This document shows, piece after piece, positions 24,801 to 36,136 of a DNA stretch of 64,000 nt. Where the stretch lies: NCBI GenBank assembly GCA_024220505.1, contig JAKZZE010000039.1, positions 186,001 to 250,000 of the forward strand. The letters are read 5' to 3'. How positions within the stretch are numbered: the first letter of the stretch is position 1; the number at the start of each line of letters is the position of its first letter. The stretch is from Rhizopus arrhizus. Its lineage: Eukaryota; Mucoromycota; Mucoromycetes; Mucorales; Rhizopodaceae. Under the pieces are notes generated by a model, which was not told where the DNA came from, ran no database searches, and was given only the letters and a program-made list of their open reading frames with translations. The position numbers were made by a program, and so were the translations under genes.

Positions 24801-27653
24801 GTTAGAGAACAATACTATCCCAAACGTAAATTTTTGGGTTATAACAGATTTTGATACTTTAACTGGACTAAAGCTAGCTACTGAAGCAGTCTTATTTGCT
24901 GTAAGGTTCATACCTTCTTCTTTTTCTTTACGCTAATTGAGATTTTTTTTTTCTACCCTAGGAATCAAATCCAAAAGTCAGGATTGCTTTTGTTCATAAA
25001 CCTAGTCAATTCAATATACAACTTGTCAAGGACAGTACAGGACCCAAGTTCTCGGATATTTTTTGCAAGCTTATTCATTCAGATGAAACCACTCTTTCTA
25101 CTATAAAAGATATTTTACAAAACACAAAGTTGCCTTCTGAAACAAGCAGCAATAATGGAGAAATGAATATCCAAAGCGAATTTGAGCCTTTGCCCATCTT
25201 GCCCGGTATTCCTGTTATTGACATTGATGTAAAAGAGCAAGGCCAGAAATGGTCCAAGATACATGCTGCCCTTCAAAAAGATGGGCTTGAATCGGATTTC
25301 ATTGGTGTGATCATGAATGGAAGAGTAAGAAGCATGCCTTTTGATCAAGAGAACGTATATTCTAATTATGCTATGTAGGTCATCGGTCCTCTTTCTTTGG
25401 AGGACAATCTCCAGTTTACAAAGCAAGATTTTAATATGCTCTTCGAATATGAAAACGTCAAGCGAATTTCACTTGTTGAACAGGCCCTACTTCACAAACT
25501 TGAAGCAACAACAGCCGACACAATCATGAAACTGACGGCTATTGTCGAAAATGATAAAGCCCAAGTGGTGCAAGATGTCATGGAAGATCATGTGCCGGTG
25601 AACAGAAACAAGGTATATGAAAACATAGATGCTGCAAACCACACAAGAATTGTTGCAGGCGATGTGGACAATACTTTCTTGGAAATCGGGTTGATTTTGA
25701 ATCCACTGAGTGAGATGGCTCAAAAATTGGCGCCTATGGCTCAGACATTATCTGAAATGGAAGGTGTCTCTGTGGTCGTTTATCTTAACCCTGTATCCGA
25801 GTTAAACGAATTACCATTGAAGAGATTCTATCGCTATGTATTTGACAAGGAAGTCCACTTTGATCCTCACTCGGGCGAGCAGCAGATCCCAACTGCATAC
25901 TTTGCCAACTTGCCTACAGATCCTCTTTACACGTTAGGTGTAGAGACTACGAACGCATGGCATGTAACTGTAAAGGAAGCTAATATGGATTTGGATAACA
26001 TCTTGCTGAAACAACAAGCTGCTGTCTCTGCTGTCTATGAGCTTCAGAGTATCCTTGTGGAAGGTCACTGCCTGGACTCTGTCATCAAGTCACCCCCTCG
26101 AGGATTGCAATTCGAGCTTGTCTCTTTTGGGTCAGAAAAGAGAGATACCTTAGTCATGGCCAACCTGGGTTATTTCCAACTTAAGGCATTACCTGGCCTT
26201 TGGAGGCTTGGTTTACGTGAAGGTCGATCATCTATGATATACTCTATCCAAGATGTAGGTGCCAATGGCAAATGGAATTGGAGCGCACAAGGTGATCAAA
26301 GTGATGTCTTGGCTTTAACTTCATTTGAAGGGCTCACAATCACTCCTCTTGTGCATAAAAAGCCTGGCATGGAAAATGAAGATGTCTTGGAACCATCCCA
26401 ACCCAGAGAAAAAGAAGAAAGTCAATCAGGACTATGGTCTTCTATCAATCAAAAGTAAGAAAAAAAAGCGGGAGAAAGAATTCTTTTGTAATTGAAAATA
26501 TATAGGATTTTTGGGAAAAAACAAGATAAATCATTGACAGTAACTAAATCTAATAACGCAGAAATCAATATATTCTCTGTAGCTTCTGGTAAATTATATG
26601 AAAGATTTCTCTCCATCATGATGGCCTCTGTTATGAAGCATACTCAGAGTACAGTCAAGTTTTGGTTCATTGAGAACTTTTTGTCTCCCGAGTTCAAGGT
26701 AATTATGGATTATTTTTTTCCAAACAAAACAAAGACCTGTAATAACATCTTTATAGGACTTTCTTCCTCATATGGCAAAACAATATGGATTTGAATATGA
26801 AATGGTGACATATAAATGGCCAGCATGGTTAAGAGCTCAACAAGAAAAGCAACGTACTATTTGGGGTTACAAAATCTTGTTTTTGGATGTGTTGTTCCCT
26901 TTAAGCTTAGACAAAGTCATATTTGTGGACGCTGATCAGGTAAACTTATCCTATAATATTCTCCTTTATTTCTAATGCTTTGAATAGATTGTACGAACTG
27001 ATTTAAAGGAGTTGATTGATATGGATCTTCATGGTGCACCTTATGGTTATACACCTTTCTGTTCAGATAGAAAAGAAATGGATGGTTTTAGATTCTGGAA
27101 AGACGGATACTGGAAGATTCATTTGGGAGAAAAGCCTTACCACATCAGGTACTGCTCACATCTAACTGATTTTTGTATATCCTTAACACTTTATCATTTG
27201 TAGTGCACTTTATGTAGTAGATCTCGTTCGTTTCCGACAATTGGCAGCAGGTGATCGTCTTCGTGCACAATATCAACAATTAAGCGCCGACCCTAACTCT
27301 TTAGCAAACCTTGATCAAGATTTACCTAACAATATGCAACATATTGTTCCCATTTATTCATTACCTCAGGAATGGCTTTGGTGTGAGACCTGGTGTAGTG
27401 ACGAAAGCTTAAAGAAGGCAAAAACTATTGACTTGGTAAAAATACACAGATTTGAAGTACAATGTGAGGTATCTTACTCTTTTTGTAGTGTAATAACCCT
27501 TTGACAAGAGAGCCCAAACTGGATCGTGCACGTCGTCAAGTTCCAGAATGGGAAACTTATGATAACGAAATTGATGAGTTACGTAAGAAGGTTAAAACTA
27601 TGAGCGCAAGCGATTTTGAAGAAAAGAAGCGTCCATTAAAGGATGAATTTTAA
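22235..27653 (+). CDS. UGGT: UDP-glucose:glycoprotein glucosyltransferase (ER folding sensor)
   Basis: Seventeen exons give 1513 residues, near the 1500-1600 of the family: 22235-22365, 22421-23031, 23086-23431, 23488-23728, 23774-23963, 24017-24093, 24142-24387, 24436-24495, 24546-24717, 24806-24900, 24962-25324, 25379-26454, 26506-26698, 26757-26939, 26988-27148, 27204-27435, 27489-27653. It begins with a signal peptide ([20 protein letters not shown]). Thioredoxin-like folding-sensor regions fill the N-terminal three quarters. The C-terminal GT24 domain has [35 protein letters not shown], and [17 protein letters not shown] with its DxD-type metal motif. The protein ends KDEF, a plausible HDEL-like retrieval signal. 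UGGT reglucosylates misfolded N-glycoproteins for the calnexin cycle. Intron 9 contains a 40-T tract. Confidence 0.95.
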
Positions 27654-28699
27654 AGAAAACACTGTATAGATTATTAAATTCATTCTAAACTAAAATTCCT
27701 TTGTTTTTCTTTAACAAAATTGTAAGTTTCTTATTGAACTCTATCAAATACACCTTGCTTTATTGAGTAAAAGCAAAAATTTGGTGACTAATGCAATGAT
27801 AAGAATGGTCTGCAAAAATAAAGAAGCTGATGTTCCAGTAGGGTCCAAGAGGAGAGTGATAAAGTGTTGCACGAAACAGAAGAACAGTAATAAGTCCAAT
27901 CCATGTCAGGCAGTCACTAAAAATGTTGATGTGCGATAAGAAAGCTTTAAGATATGATGTAAAGTGCAAGAGAAATAAATCTGAGTGGGTTAATGTGAGA
28001 GACTTGCAAGGCTAAATGGGGTCACCAAAATACAGTTGATATGTAAAGAATACCTTGGCTATATTGCCTGTGGAACGTCTGCTTCGTAGGATGTGCTTCA
28101 AAAATAATGTCTGCGGTTTAGGAGGGTGCTTGCTAATCCTCTATCAGGGCTCTATAAAAGAGTGAGCTTCTGTGACGAACCTTCTTTTGGAGTTCGTAAG
28201 GATTAACGATAGTTACAGATCTAGAGAAAGCAGTACAAAGAATAGAATACTGATTGCTTGGAATCAGATTTGAGAAACGACAGAGTATTTGTGGCAAGTA
28301 CACTCGAAGATCGTGTTGAGCGGCAGTGGATGTTTTTAAAATAGAGTATAACCAGGTTCTCTTTATTTATTTTTTTATCAAGGCTCGATGTATGACTAAG
28401 TGATATTTAATGACCTTGTGTTATAGCTTTATATGCAATGGTATTCCAATTGGAAGAATGTTTTATTAAAAGTATAACTTTCAGCTCCAATGTTTAGGAC
28501 TTGACTGTACGATAAAAGTACTTCATTTGTCTAATTTAATTTTACATGAAAAAAGGAAATAGCAAAGGGGATGGTTATTGAGTTGTATCACAGGATAAAC
28601 TCTGTACGTGCAAATTCAAATTAGGGCATTTCTTTATAGGTTTTTATAAAGATTGATTAAAAATATCAGTGTTTTCTTTTTTTATGTTTAGCTGTTTTA
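27654..28699. other. Intergenic, about 1 kb
   Basis: A hydrophobic minus-strand frame at 27760-27969 looks accidental: it has no partner exon or motif. No RNA gene or repeat was seen. Confidence 0.4.
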
Positions 28700-29466
28700 T
28701 CACTTTGAATAATAAAAGGGTTCATATCCTGGAACACTGCTTATTTTGGTATTGACATAAGCTGGATAATAAGGTTGAATACTATCATTTTCAAGACGTG
28801 GATAAGACAAGCATTCATTCTCTGATGATGCTTCTATACCAAACATGATCTCGGATGACAAGGTAGAATAAATCAATGTGATAAATGTCGAAAGTAACAC
28901 AAGCACCCAAGAGCAAGTTGTGATAAAGGCTACAAGATAGCTTTTAGTGGACAATGCTCTATTTGCTATGAAAAAATGCTTACAGAATAAGATGATGAAG
29001 CGAAAAGTTTCACACAGATTACCGAAATATGTTTTGAGAAAGGCTGGTGATGCGCATACAAAAGGTAATTCTATAGGATTTCAAGGGTCAGTGAGGATAT
29101 GAAGAGAGCATAAAGTAACCATATACCATGTGGAGGCTTCATTTTTACTGTTGTGATCATCGCAAAGAGAGCGATTAGAGTGATTGAAATCATTAATTCT
29201 ACAGCAAGAAAAGTATACGAGGCTGGAGATGGTAAAGTCTTGGGCCAGATTTCAACATGAGAAAGCAAGAGTGAAGACGAAGCGATGAATGAAAAGATGG
29301 CCAATAAAAGTAAGCTAAAATTATCGAGATTGGATTCTTCATTCAACAGGTCACTTTGTTTAACTTTACAGATTAGAGTTCCATTGATAGAAACGACAAG
29401 TAGACTGCTTAATTGTACGATGATTAACAAGGCAATATGAAATATAGAATCTTTTCTAGGAAACAT
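28700..29466 (-). CDS. Orphan four-TM membrane protein
   Basis: Exon 1 (29466-29127) and exon 2 (29070-28700) join in phase to give 236 residues. Exon 2 may contain a further 57-nt GTAATC...CATAG intron (29022-28966) whose removal keeps frame and gives 217 residues. Four hydrophobic segments are visible: IALLIIVQLSSLLVVSI, FSLLLLAIFSFIASSSLLLS, YTFLAVELMISITLIALFAM and AFITTCSWVLVLLSTFITLI. The C-terminus is hydrophilic and Tyr/Pro/Ser-rich. The topology recalls MARVEL-like or fungal four-TM proteins, but no family signature is recognised. Function unknown. Confidence 0.6.
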
Positions 29467-29959
29467 TTGTAAAGTGGAAAATGGTTGATATTTCAGTCCT
29501 TTTTATATTGCAAGTTGCATGCATCTATTGAGTTTAATAAAAAGTTTCTTCTCTCCTTTTTAATTTATTATTATTTTGCATAAAGAATAAGCAACAATTT
29601 TTAATTCTTTACCATTCCTTGTAATTTTCTCTGTGATAATTATATTAAACATCGATTTTATGTTTATCTTTTTCATATTTTTCTTTATTATTTTTGTATC
29701 TTTTATATAAACGTGGTTCTTTTTTATTATCATCATTTTTCTCCTTTAAAAAAAATTCATTTATTGTCACATTGACATCACACAATAAGGAGTGTTTGAA
29801 AGCTTAAAAAGGGAAAAAAAAAAGAAAAGAAAAAAGAGTCTATTGTTACATTGAAACATATTTATTAAGTTAAATTATGTGCAAACAAAAACAAATAAAC
29901 GCAAATATTATAAATTGTTCATCTATTTCTCTCTATGAGTTATTTAATTGATTTTCTCC
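29467..29959. other. Intergenic spacer
   Basis: About 490 bases, mainly T-rich, between the four-TM gene start and the PHD gene stop (both minus strand). It presumably holds the four-TM gene promoter and the PHD gene 3' end. Nothing specific is seen. Confidence 0.4.
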
Positions 29960-32225
29960 TTAACTTGTCACATCTTCACTTTTTACGGGTTGCATATCCA
30001 CTGTAGATTGCATAGGTAGTTGTTGAACTGCATCTGGTGTTGGGTTTATTTGTGAATCGTTAGCAGTGGGTGCCGTCCGAGTTTCAATAGTGGGCTGTGA
30101 AGTTGAAATAATGTTTGAGTCAAGTTGAACAGATTGAGTCTGCAAAGGGTTACTGTCGGAAGATGGCTTTGGTTGATAAGGTACGAAAGAAGTATTGAAA
30201 ATAGTATTCGACTGCAGTCCATTATGAGTAGTGGATGGTGGCTGCATTGTTTGATAGGACGAAGAAATGAATGTGTTCAGTTTTTTCTTCTTATCTTCTT
30301 GCTCTTCTTCTCCTTCAATGTCAATCTCATCCTCTTTTGCTAAACATTGCTGACAGACAAATAACACATTACTCAAGTCGCGTATATTTTTATCTATTTG
30401 ATTAAACTGTTGTAAACATTGTATGTGTTGCCAAGTACCACATTTTTCACAAGCTATCATTGGTGCTCCATCATCCTAATTGGTTGCTTTAGTATCAATC
30501 TTGTACAGACATGAATTAACTCACCAGATTTTTACCAGACACGCCACAGATACAGTTAAAAAGCCAATCAGTATCCTCTACATTCCTGTTCTTTGGTTTC
30601 CTTCCTCTCTTTTTTTGGGTACAGGATTTCCATATTCATCAAGTTTTTCCTTATATTTTCTTTTTGCTGGTGTTGTTGTTGTTGCTGTTGCTGCTGTCTT
30701 TGTTGTCCTATCTTCCATCTTTGCTTTTTTTCCATCGTCTTCAATTTCATTCTCGTCTTCACCTTCTTCTTCACGCTGTTGTTCACGAGCTATTGCTCTG
30801 TATTCACGTTCCATTAAGCGTCTTTCGCGTTCCAACAGACGTTCTTCTCTCGCCTTTGCCAAATTTTCCTTTTCTTTACGCTCCTTATCCAAATTTCTTT
30901 GTTCGAGTCGATTAGAAGATCTTGTTCTTGATTCATAAATGCCAAATTCTGATTCGCTACTTGAAGCTCTTTCTAATGCTTCTAATTCTCTAATCAAAAT
31001 ACGTGAACTTCGCTTTCTATTGACCATTGCTTCTTGCTTTTTAATTTCTTTTTCTTTATCTTCCAAAATTGGCAATATCTTTGGTAACAGATCATTAACA
31101 AGTAAGTCATGGAATTTCTTTTCATCTGTGTTATCACTATTAGCATATTTGTTTGGAATTTGTTCCCAATCTTGTATAGAATAACACAACTACCAGTAAA
31201 GTTAAACTTTTTCAGCTGTTATTTATTCTTTTGTAACTTTTTTTTTTCTGTACCAATTTCCAAGGGATCCATTCTTCTTGTTCTTCTTCTACTTGTTCTT
31301 CTTTTTTATTGACTGTCCTTCTTGAACTTCTTCTCGAAGCACTCGTGAAAGGAAGTTTTTTCTTTTTACGTTGCACTTGTTTAGCTGGCTTTGGAGTTTC
31401 CAAATAAAGTCTGTTGTCTAAATAACAGTTTAATGAGCTGGGCTCTTAATACAACGTGTTTCTACCATCAAACAACCAGAATGTAGCACCTTTCCTGTCA
31501 TATCCAATAGGATCCACTCTCTATATCATATCATGCTTTCTGTTTAATACAAATAAGATATCCAATGCTAAATATTACCCATTGTACTGATCCTTCTTCA
31601 CTCTCCAAATGTTCCCTAAACCTTTCAGGATCATCCAACTGCCACTAAAATACGTGATGATGATAATTAAAATGCGTTTCTTCATCTTTTTAAAGAGTGT
31701 ATTTACTTCACATAGTAGATGTATTAAATGTACTTTAGTTTCAAGAGATAAAGTAAAGAAATCAACCAATTCTTGTTCTTGATCTGCTACAATATTATAA
31801 AGTGGATTTTGTTTGTCGTATTCTCTTTTATCAAACTCTTTTGCAAAATAAGATTGCCAAGTAGATGAACTATGTACATTCAATAAGTCTCGTATTCTTT
31901 CAATAGATTATCATACTTTATAAAACGGTTACGAGTCAGTAAACGTAGCATTCTTACAAGTAGATCTTCTAATCGACTTTTTTCACTTGAATCTAAAATC
32001 ATCCTTTCAAGGTCCTACATGAATAAATGAGCATAAATATAGTTTGCATAAAATGTTTTTTATTACTTCTGTTTCGAATACATATTCTTCTTGCTCTTGT
32101 TCTTGATTATAGTGTTGAATAGGCCAAGGACGAAAAGCAGATGAAAAGGTATGAAAGAATTGTGAAATAGAAGCAAAGTTAAGATTATTTCGTAATTCAC
32201 TTATACTCGGTAAAGAATTGTTCAT
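29960..32225 (-). CDS. DDT-WHIM-PHD chromatin protein (RSF1/ISWI-accessory-like)
   Basis: Nine exons (32225-32067, 32014-31917, 31869-31707, 31644-31579, 31520-31466, 31417-31254, 31189-30623, 30575-30525, 30475-29960) give 612 residues. The N-terminus resembles a DDT domain (ISQFFHTFSSAFRPWPIQHY, then LEDLLVRMLRLLTRNRF). WHIM-type motifs follow: LSLETKVHLIHLLCEWQLDD and RVDPIGYDRKGATFWLFDG, then NRLYLETP. A long Arg/Glu coiled coil and basic tracts come next. The PHD finger is CICGVSGKNLDDGAPMIACE with KCGTWQHIQC and VCQQC. The tail is Pro/Thr/Gln-rich. DDT-WHIM proteins pair with ISWI remodellers and PHD fingers read histone tails; the partner is inferred. Confidence 0.85.
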
Positions 32226-32720
32226 TAGAAAATGACACCACTTTAAAAAAAAAATTCTTGTGTAAAAAAAAAAAAATGATGCTTCGGGCTTTTTTTTTTT
32301 TTTTTTTTTTTTTTTTTCATTGCCAACAGACGCCACTTTTTTCATATTTTGCGCAAATTGTATAAATAAATAAAAAAAAGGAATAGTATCATGTGGTGCT
32401 TCCGTAGTGCAATTTTACTTGAAATAATGCTTCTTTGCATAAGGAGAAAGAGAGAGAAACTTGTAATTGTTTCCTTTACATTTTTTTTTTTTTTTTACAG
32501 TGAGATGTTCGCTGCTTCAATTTTATTAGTGGGCATATACCACGTGATTGGTTTTTTTTTTTACTTTTTTTTATTATTTTTCTCTTATTTTTTTTCTTTT
32601 ATATTTGCAAAAAAAAAAAAATAAAAAATAAAAAAAAATAAAAAAAATACTTGTTTTTATTAAGAAGAACAAAAAGAAGAAGAAAAGCGTAAAATAATCA
32701 ACTTGTTAAAAAAGAAGAAA
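32226..32720. promoter_or_regulatory. Divergent promoter region with homopolymers
   Basis: About 495 bases between two divergent starts. It contains a 28-T run at 32290-32317 and a long A-rich block just before the phosphatase ATG. It should carry both promoters; no specific site is assigned. Confidence 0.4.
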
Positions 32721-34023
32721 ATGTCTCAAACAGAGACTGCTGTCCAGTCAGAAACAAAGAGTAACAATAGTAATAATGTTCAAGTCGTGCCACAACAAAG
32801 AAAAAAAGGTAAATTAGTAAAGTGTCTAAAAGGTAATGACTGAATAAGGTAAAAGGGAAAAAGCAAATTGATCCAGAATACGTAAAGTCACCAGTACAAC
32901 TACAACAACAGCAACAACAAAGTAATCATGCCAGTGGTAGTAGTAGCAGTCGATCTTCTTCTTTAAAAGCATTTCAAAAAGGAGGATTTTTATCTTTATT
33001 GTTATGTTGTACAGTTGGTGCAGGTTCTTTTCTCGATAACAGCAATAAATCTTCACTAAATAACAAAAAGAATAGAAATAGTTCAAAACAAATTAATATG
33101 GATCAAAAAGTACCTTCTATAAAAGAAGAGGAATCAGTACAAGAACAGCAAGTATTGGACACTTCATCAACGCATATCATCAAAAGCATTCAACCCACTG
33201 ACACTCCTCCAATTCCATCACCCATTTCCCCTCAATCTTCTAAAGTAAGTATAGGATTTGTTACCATCTTTTCTAATTTACTCATGTCATATAAACAGAA
33301 CCCTGTTGCATGGTTATTACCTCCATTATCCAACGAAGATAAAGAAAAGAAATGTCTTGTGCTTGATCTTGATGAAACATTAGTTCACAGTTCATTTAAA
33401 GTAAAATATAAAATAAATCCAACATATTAATAACCCCTCTTTTTATAGATTATCCCAAATCCTGATTTTATTGTACCAGTTGAAATCGATAATCAATTTC
33501 ACAATGTTTACGTGTTAAAGAGACCCGGTGTGGATGAATTCATGCGTAAAATGGGTGAAAGATATGAGATTGTGGTATTTACTGCTAGTCTAGCCAAGGT
33601 ATTCGATGTTAATTGTGTGTTATGTTTGATAGCTCATACATATTATGTAGTATGCGGACCCTGTATTAGACATGTTAGATGTTCATAAAGTAGTAAAACA
33701 TAGATTATTTAGAGAATCATGCTTTAATCATAAAGGAACTTATGTCAAAGTAAGATTATTCGACACAATTGTTCATTATACTCATCTCTAAACAGGACCT
33801 CTCTCAACTCGGACGCGAACTTTCATCAACACTTATACTTGATAATTCACCAGCAAGCTATATATTTCACACGTCAAACGCAGTACCTGTTTCAACGTGG
33901 TTCAATGATCCTCACGATACAGAATTAACAGACTTGGTTGCATTTTTGGATGATTTGACTATGGTTGACGATGTACAATCCGTATTAGACAATTCTATTT
34001 ATACAAGTACTATCACCACTTAG
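32721..34023 (+). CDS. SCP/PSR-like phosphatase (FCP1 homology domain)
   Basis: Six exons (32721-32808, 32856-33244, 33299-33400, 33449-33598, 33651-33749, 33796-34023) give 351 residues. The N-terminal 150 residues are Gln/Ser-rich with [10 protein letters not shown], a Cys pair that could be acylated as in yeast Psr1/Psr2. The C-terminal haloacid-dehalogenase phosphatase domain has the DxDxT signature [16 protein letters not shown], then [32 protein letters not shown], and [18 protein letters not shown]. Yeast Psr1/2 are plasma-membrane phosphatases for sodium and general stress signalling, while animal SCPs act on RNA polymerase II CTD; the N-terminal Cys pair favours PSR type. Confidence 0.9.
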
Positions 34024-34369
34024 TTATTTTTTCTTCTATATCCTCTTTCCCATATCATTCTATTACTGTTATCATCATTCTCTATCCTTTCCTTCTCTAT
34101 CACACACACACATGTTCTCTTGCTTTATTCTTAGCATACCCTTGTCTGTTTTTTTTTCTTTTTTTGGCTTTCATTATAAAATCATGCGTATGTATTAAAG
34201 ACATTAGTTTTGCGGTATTGGAGTACCTGAATAGTTTTATTGGATAATATTTAAACCGGAGATAAACTGTATTTCCTTGTGAATTTAAAGCAGCTTTTCT
34301 TTTGATGCAACGCTTTTTCCCTCTTCTTTTTTTTTTATTGTTTCCTTTACTTGCATTAAACAAAACATA
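34024..34369. other. Intergenic spacer before CYB2
   Basis: About 345 bases, with a CACACACA run near 34103 and a T/C-rich stretch before the ATG. It likely holds the phosphatase terminator and the flavocytochrome promoter. Confidence 0.4.
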
Positions 34370-36107
34370 ATGATTGTATCATTAGAAGAAGTTCAAAAAC
34401 ATAATTCCAAAGGTAGATTCAATAGACATGCTTTTATCTTTTGACTGATAAACAATAGATGATATCTGGGTTATTATTCATGGGAAAGTTTATGATTTAA
34501 CTCAATTTCTTCCCGAGCATCCTGGTGGGCAAAGGATTATACTAAAATACGCTGGAAAGGATGCTACGGATGCCTTTGATCCTATTCATCCACCCGATAT
34601 CATCCAACGATTCTTACCTCCCGAAGTGCTTAAAGGTGAAATTGATCCAAAGGCACTCGCGGGTATTGAAAAGGTCGAAACAGAGGAAGACAAACGGATC
34701 AAGAAAGCGAGAGAGAGTATGCCAAGATTGGATGAAATGTATAATTCATTTGACTTTGAAGGTAATTCAGAATTGTATTTATGATGCAAGACTTACGTAG
34801 CTGCCATTAGCTGTTGCAAAAACTGTGATGAAAGGTGACGCATGGGCCTATTATTCTTCAGGAGCAGATGATGAAATCTGTATGAGAGAGAATCATAATG
34901 CTTTCCACCGTATCTGGTTCAAGCCCCGGGTGATGGTGAATGTGAAGGATGTAGACCCCTCTACGACCATGCTTGGATCCCGCACTGCTTTTCCGTTGTA
35001 TATCACTGCAACTGCTTTAGGCAAATTAGGCCATCCTGAAGGTGAAGTGGTACTGACAAGAGCTGCAGCCAAAAGAAACGTCATTCAGATGATACCCACC
35101 CTTTCTTCTTGTTCGTTCGATGACATTGTCAATGCTAGTTCACCCGACCATACTCAATGGTTACAACTTTACGTCAATTCGAATCGGGAGGTGTCTGAAA
35201 AATTAGTACGTTACGCTGAATCAAGAGGGATGAAAGGCCTTTTTATCACCGCTGACGCTCCACAATTAGGTAAACAAAGAAGAAGTTTGAGTTAAAATAC
35301 TAAAAGTTTACCCTAGGTCGTCGTGAGAAAGATATGCGTCAGAAATACTTGCTGGATGCACCTGATGAGATGGAACGTAACGAGACAAAGATCCGTAGAG
35401 ATGAAGGCGCTGCTCGAGCCATCAGTCATTTCATTGACCCTTCACTCTGTTGGGATGATGTTGCTTGGTTCAAGAGTATCACCAAGATGCCTATCCTCAT
35501 CAAGGGCATTCAATCAGCTGAAGATGCTGTCTTGGCTGCTAAATACGGATGTCAAGGTATCGTTGTTTCTAATCATGGTGGTCGACAATTGGACTTTGCA
35601 CCTTCTGCTATTGAGATCTTGCCAGAAGTCATGGCTGCTCTTAAACGAGAAAAATTGGATGAAGGGTTTGAGGTGTATTTAGATGGAGGCATTCGACGAG
35701 GTAGTGATATATTTAAAGCGATTGCTTTGGGTGCAAGAGGTGTAGGCATCGGACGTCCTTCACTGGTAAGTTGCTTGATTTTCGAGTAGCCTGGTACTCA
35801 CTATCTGTCTAGTATGCGATGTCTACTTATGGTGAAGCTGGCGTGGAAAAACTTTTAGAATTATTGCAGGTAGGAAAACATATAGCCGATGGTGATAAGA
35901 TAATAATTGTTTGTGTCTGTGTGTGGGAAATAGTCTGAATTTGAAATGGTGATGCGCTTAATGGGTGTAACCTCAATTGATCAAATTAAACCCGATATGG
36001 TCGATATTCGAAACTTGAAGGATCATTTTGGTACAAGTCCTGAAGACTATTTAGCAAGTTCTGCTTATGAAAGAATGAAACCTAGAGCTCACTTTTCTAA
36101 ATTATAA
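34370..36107 (+). CDS. CYB2: Flavocytochrome b2-type L-lactate dehydrogenase, no presequence
   Basis: Six exons (34370-34412, 34459-34761, 34811-35269, 35317-35765, 35813-35869, 35934-36107) give 494 residues. A cytochrome b5 domain starts almost at residue 1: VYDLTQFLPEHPGGQRIIL gives the first heme His, and DAFDPIHPPDI the second. The FMN-dependent alpha-hydroxyacid dehydrogenase domain has WAYYSSGADDE, MIPTLSSCS, IVVSNHGGRQLD (catalytic His/Arg) and VYLDGGIRRGSDIFKAIALG. The family oxidises L-lactate to pyruvate with electrons to cytochrome c. Yeast Cyb2 carries a long mitochondrial presequence that is missing here; MIVSLEEVQKH is the b5 start itself, so a cytosolic or other location, or an unseen upstream exon, is possible. 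Confidence 0.93.
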
Positions 36108-36136
36108 TTTATTTTTATTTGGAAATAAAAGAATGA

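Noticed and set aside
27760..27969. Hydrophobic 69-codon minus-strand frame
   Set aside because: No partner exon, no motif, and isolated in a spacer. Hydrophobic residues are common in frames from T-rich DNA.
30480..31312. Plus-strand open frames opposite the DDT-WHIM-PHD gene, rich in Phe, Leu and Ser
   Set aside because: They are complements of the Glu/Lys/Arg coiled coil and Gln tract of the real gene.
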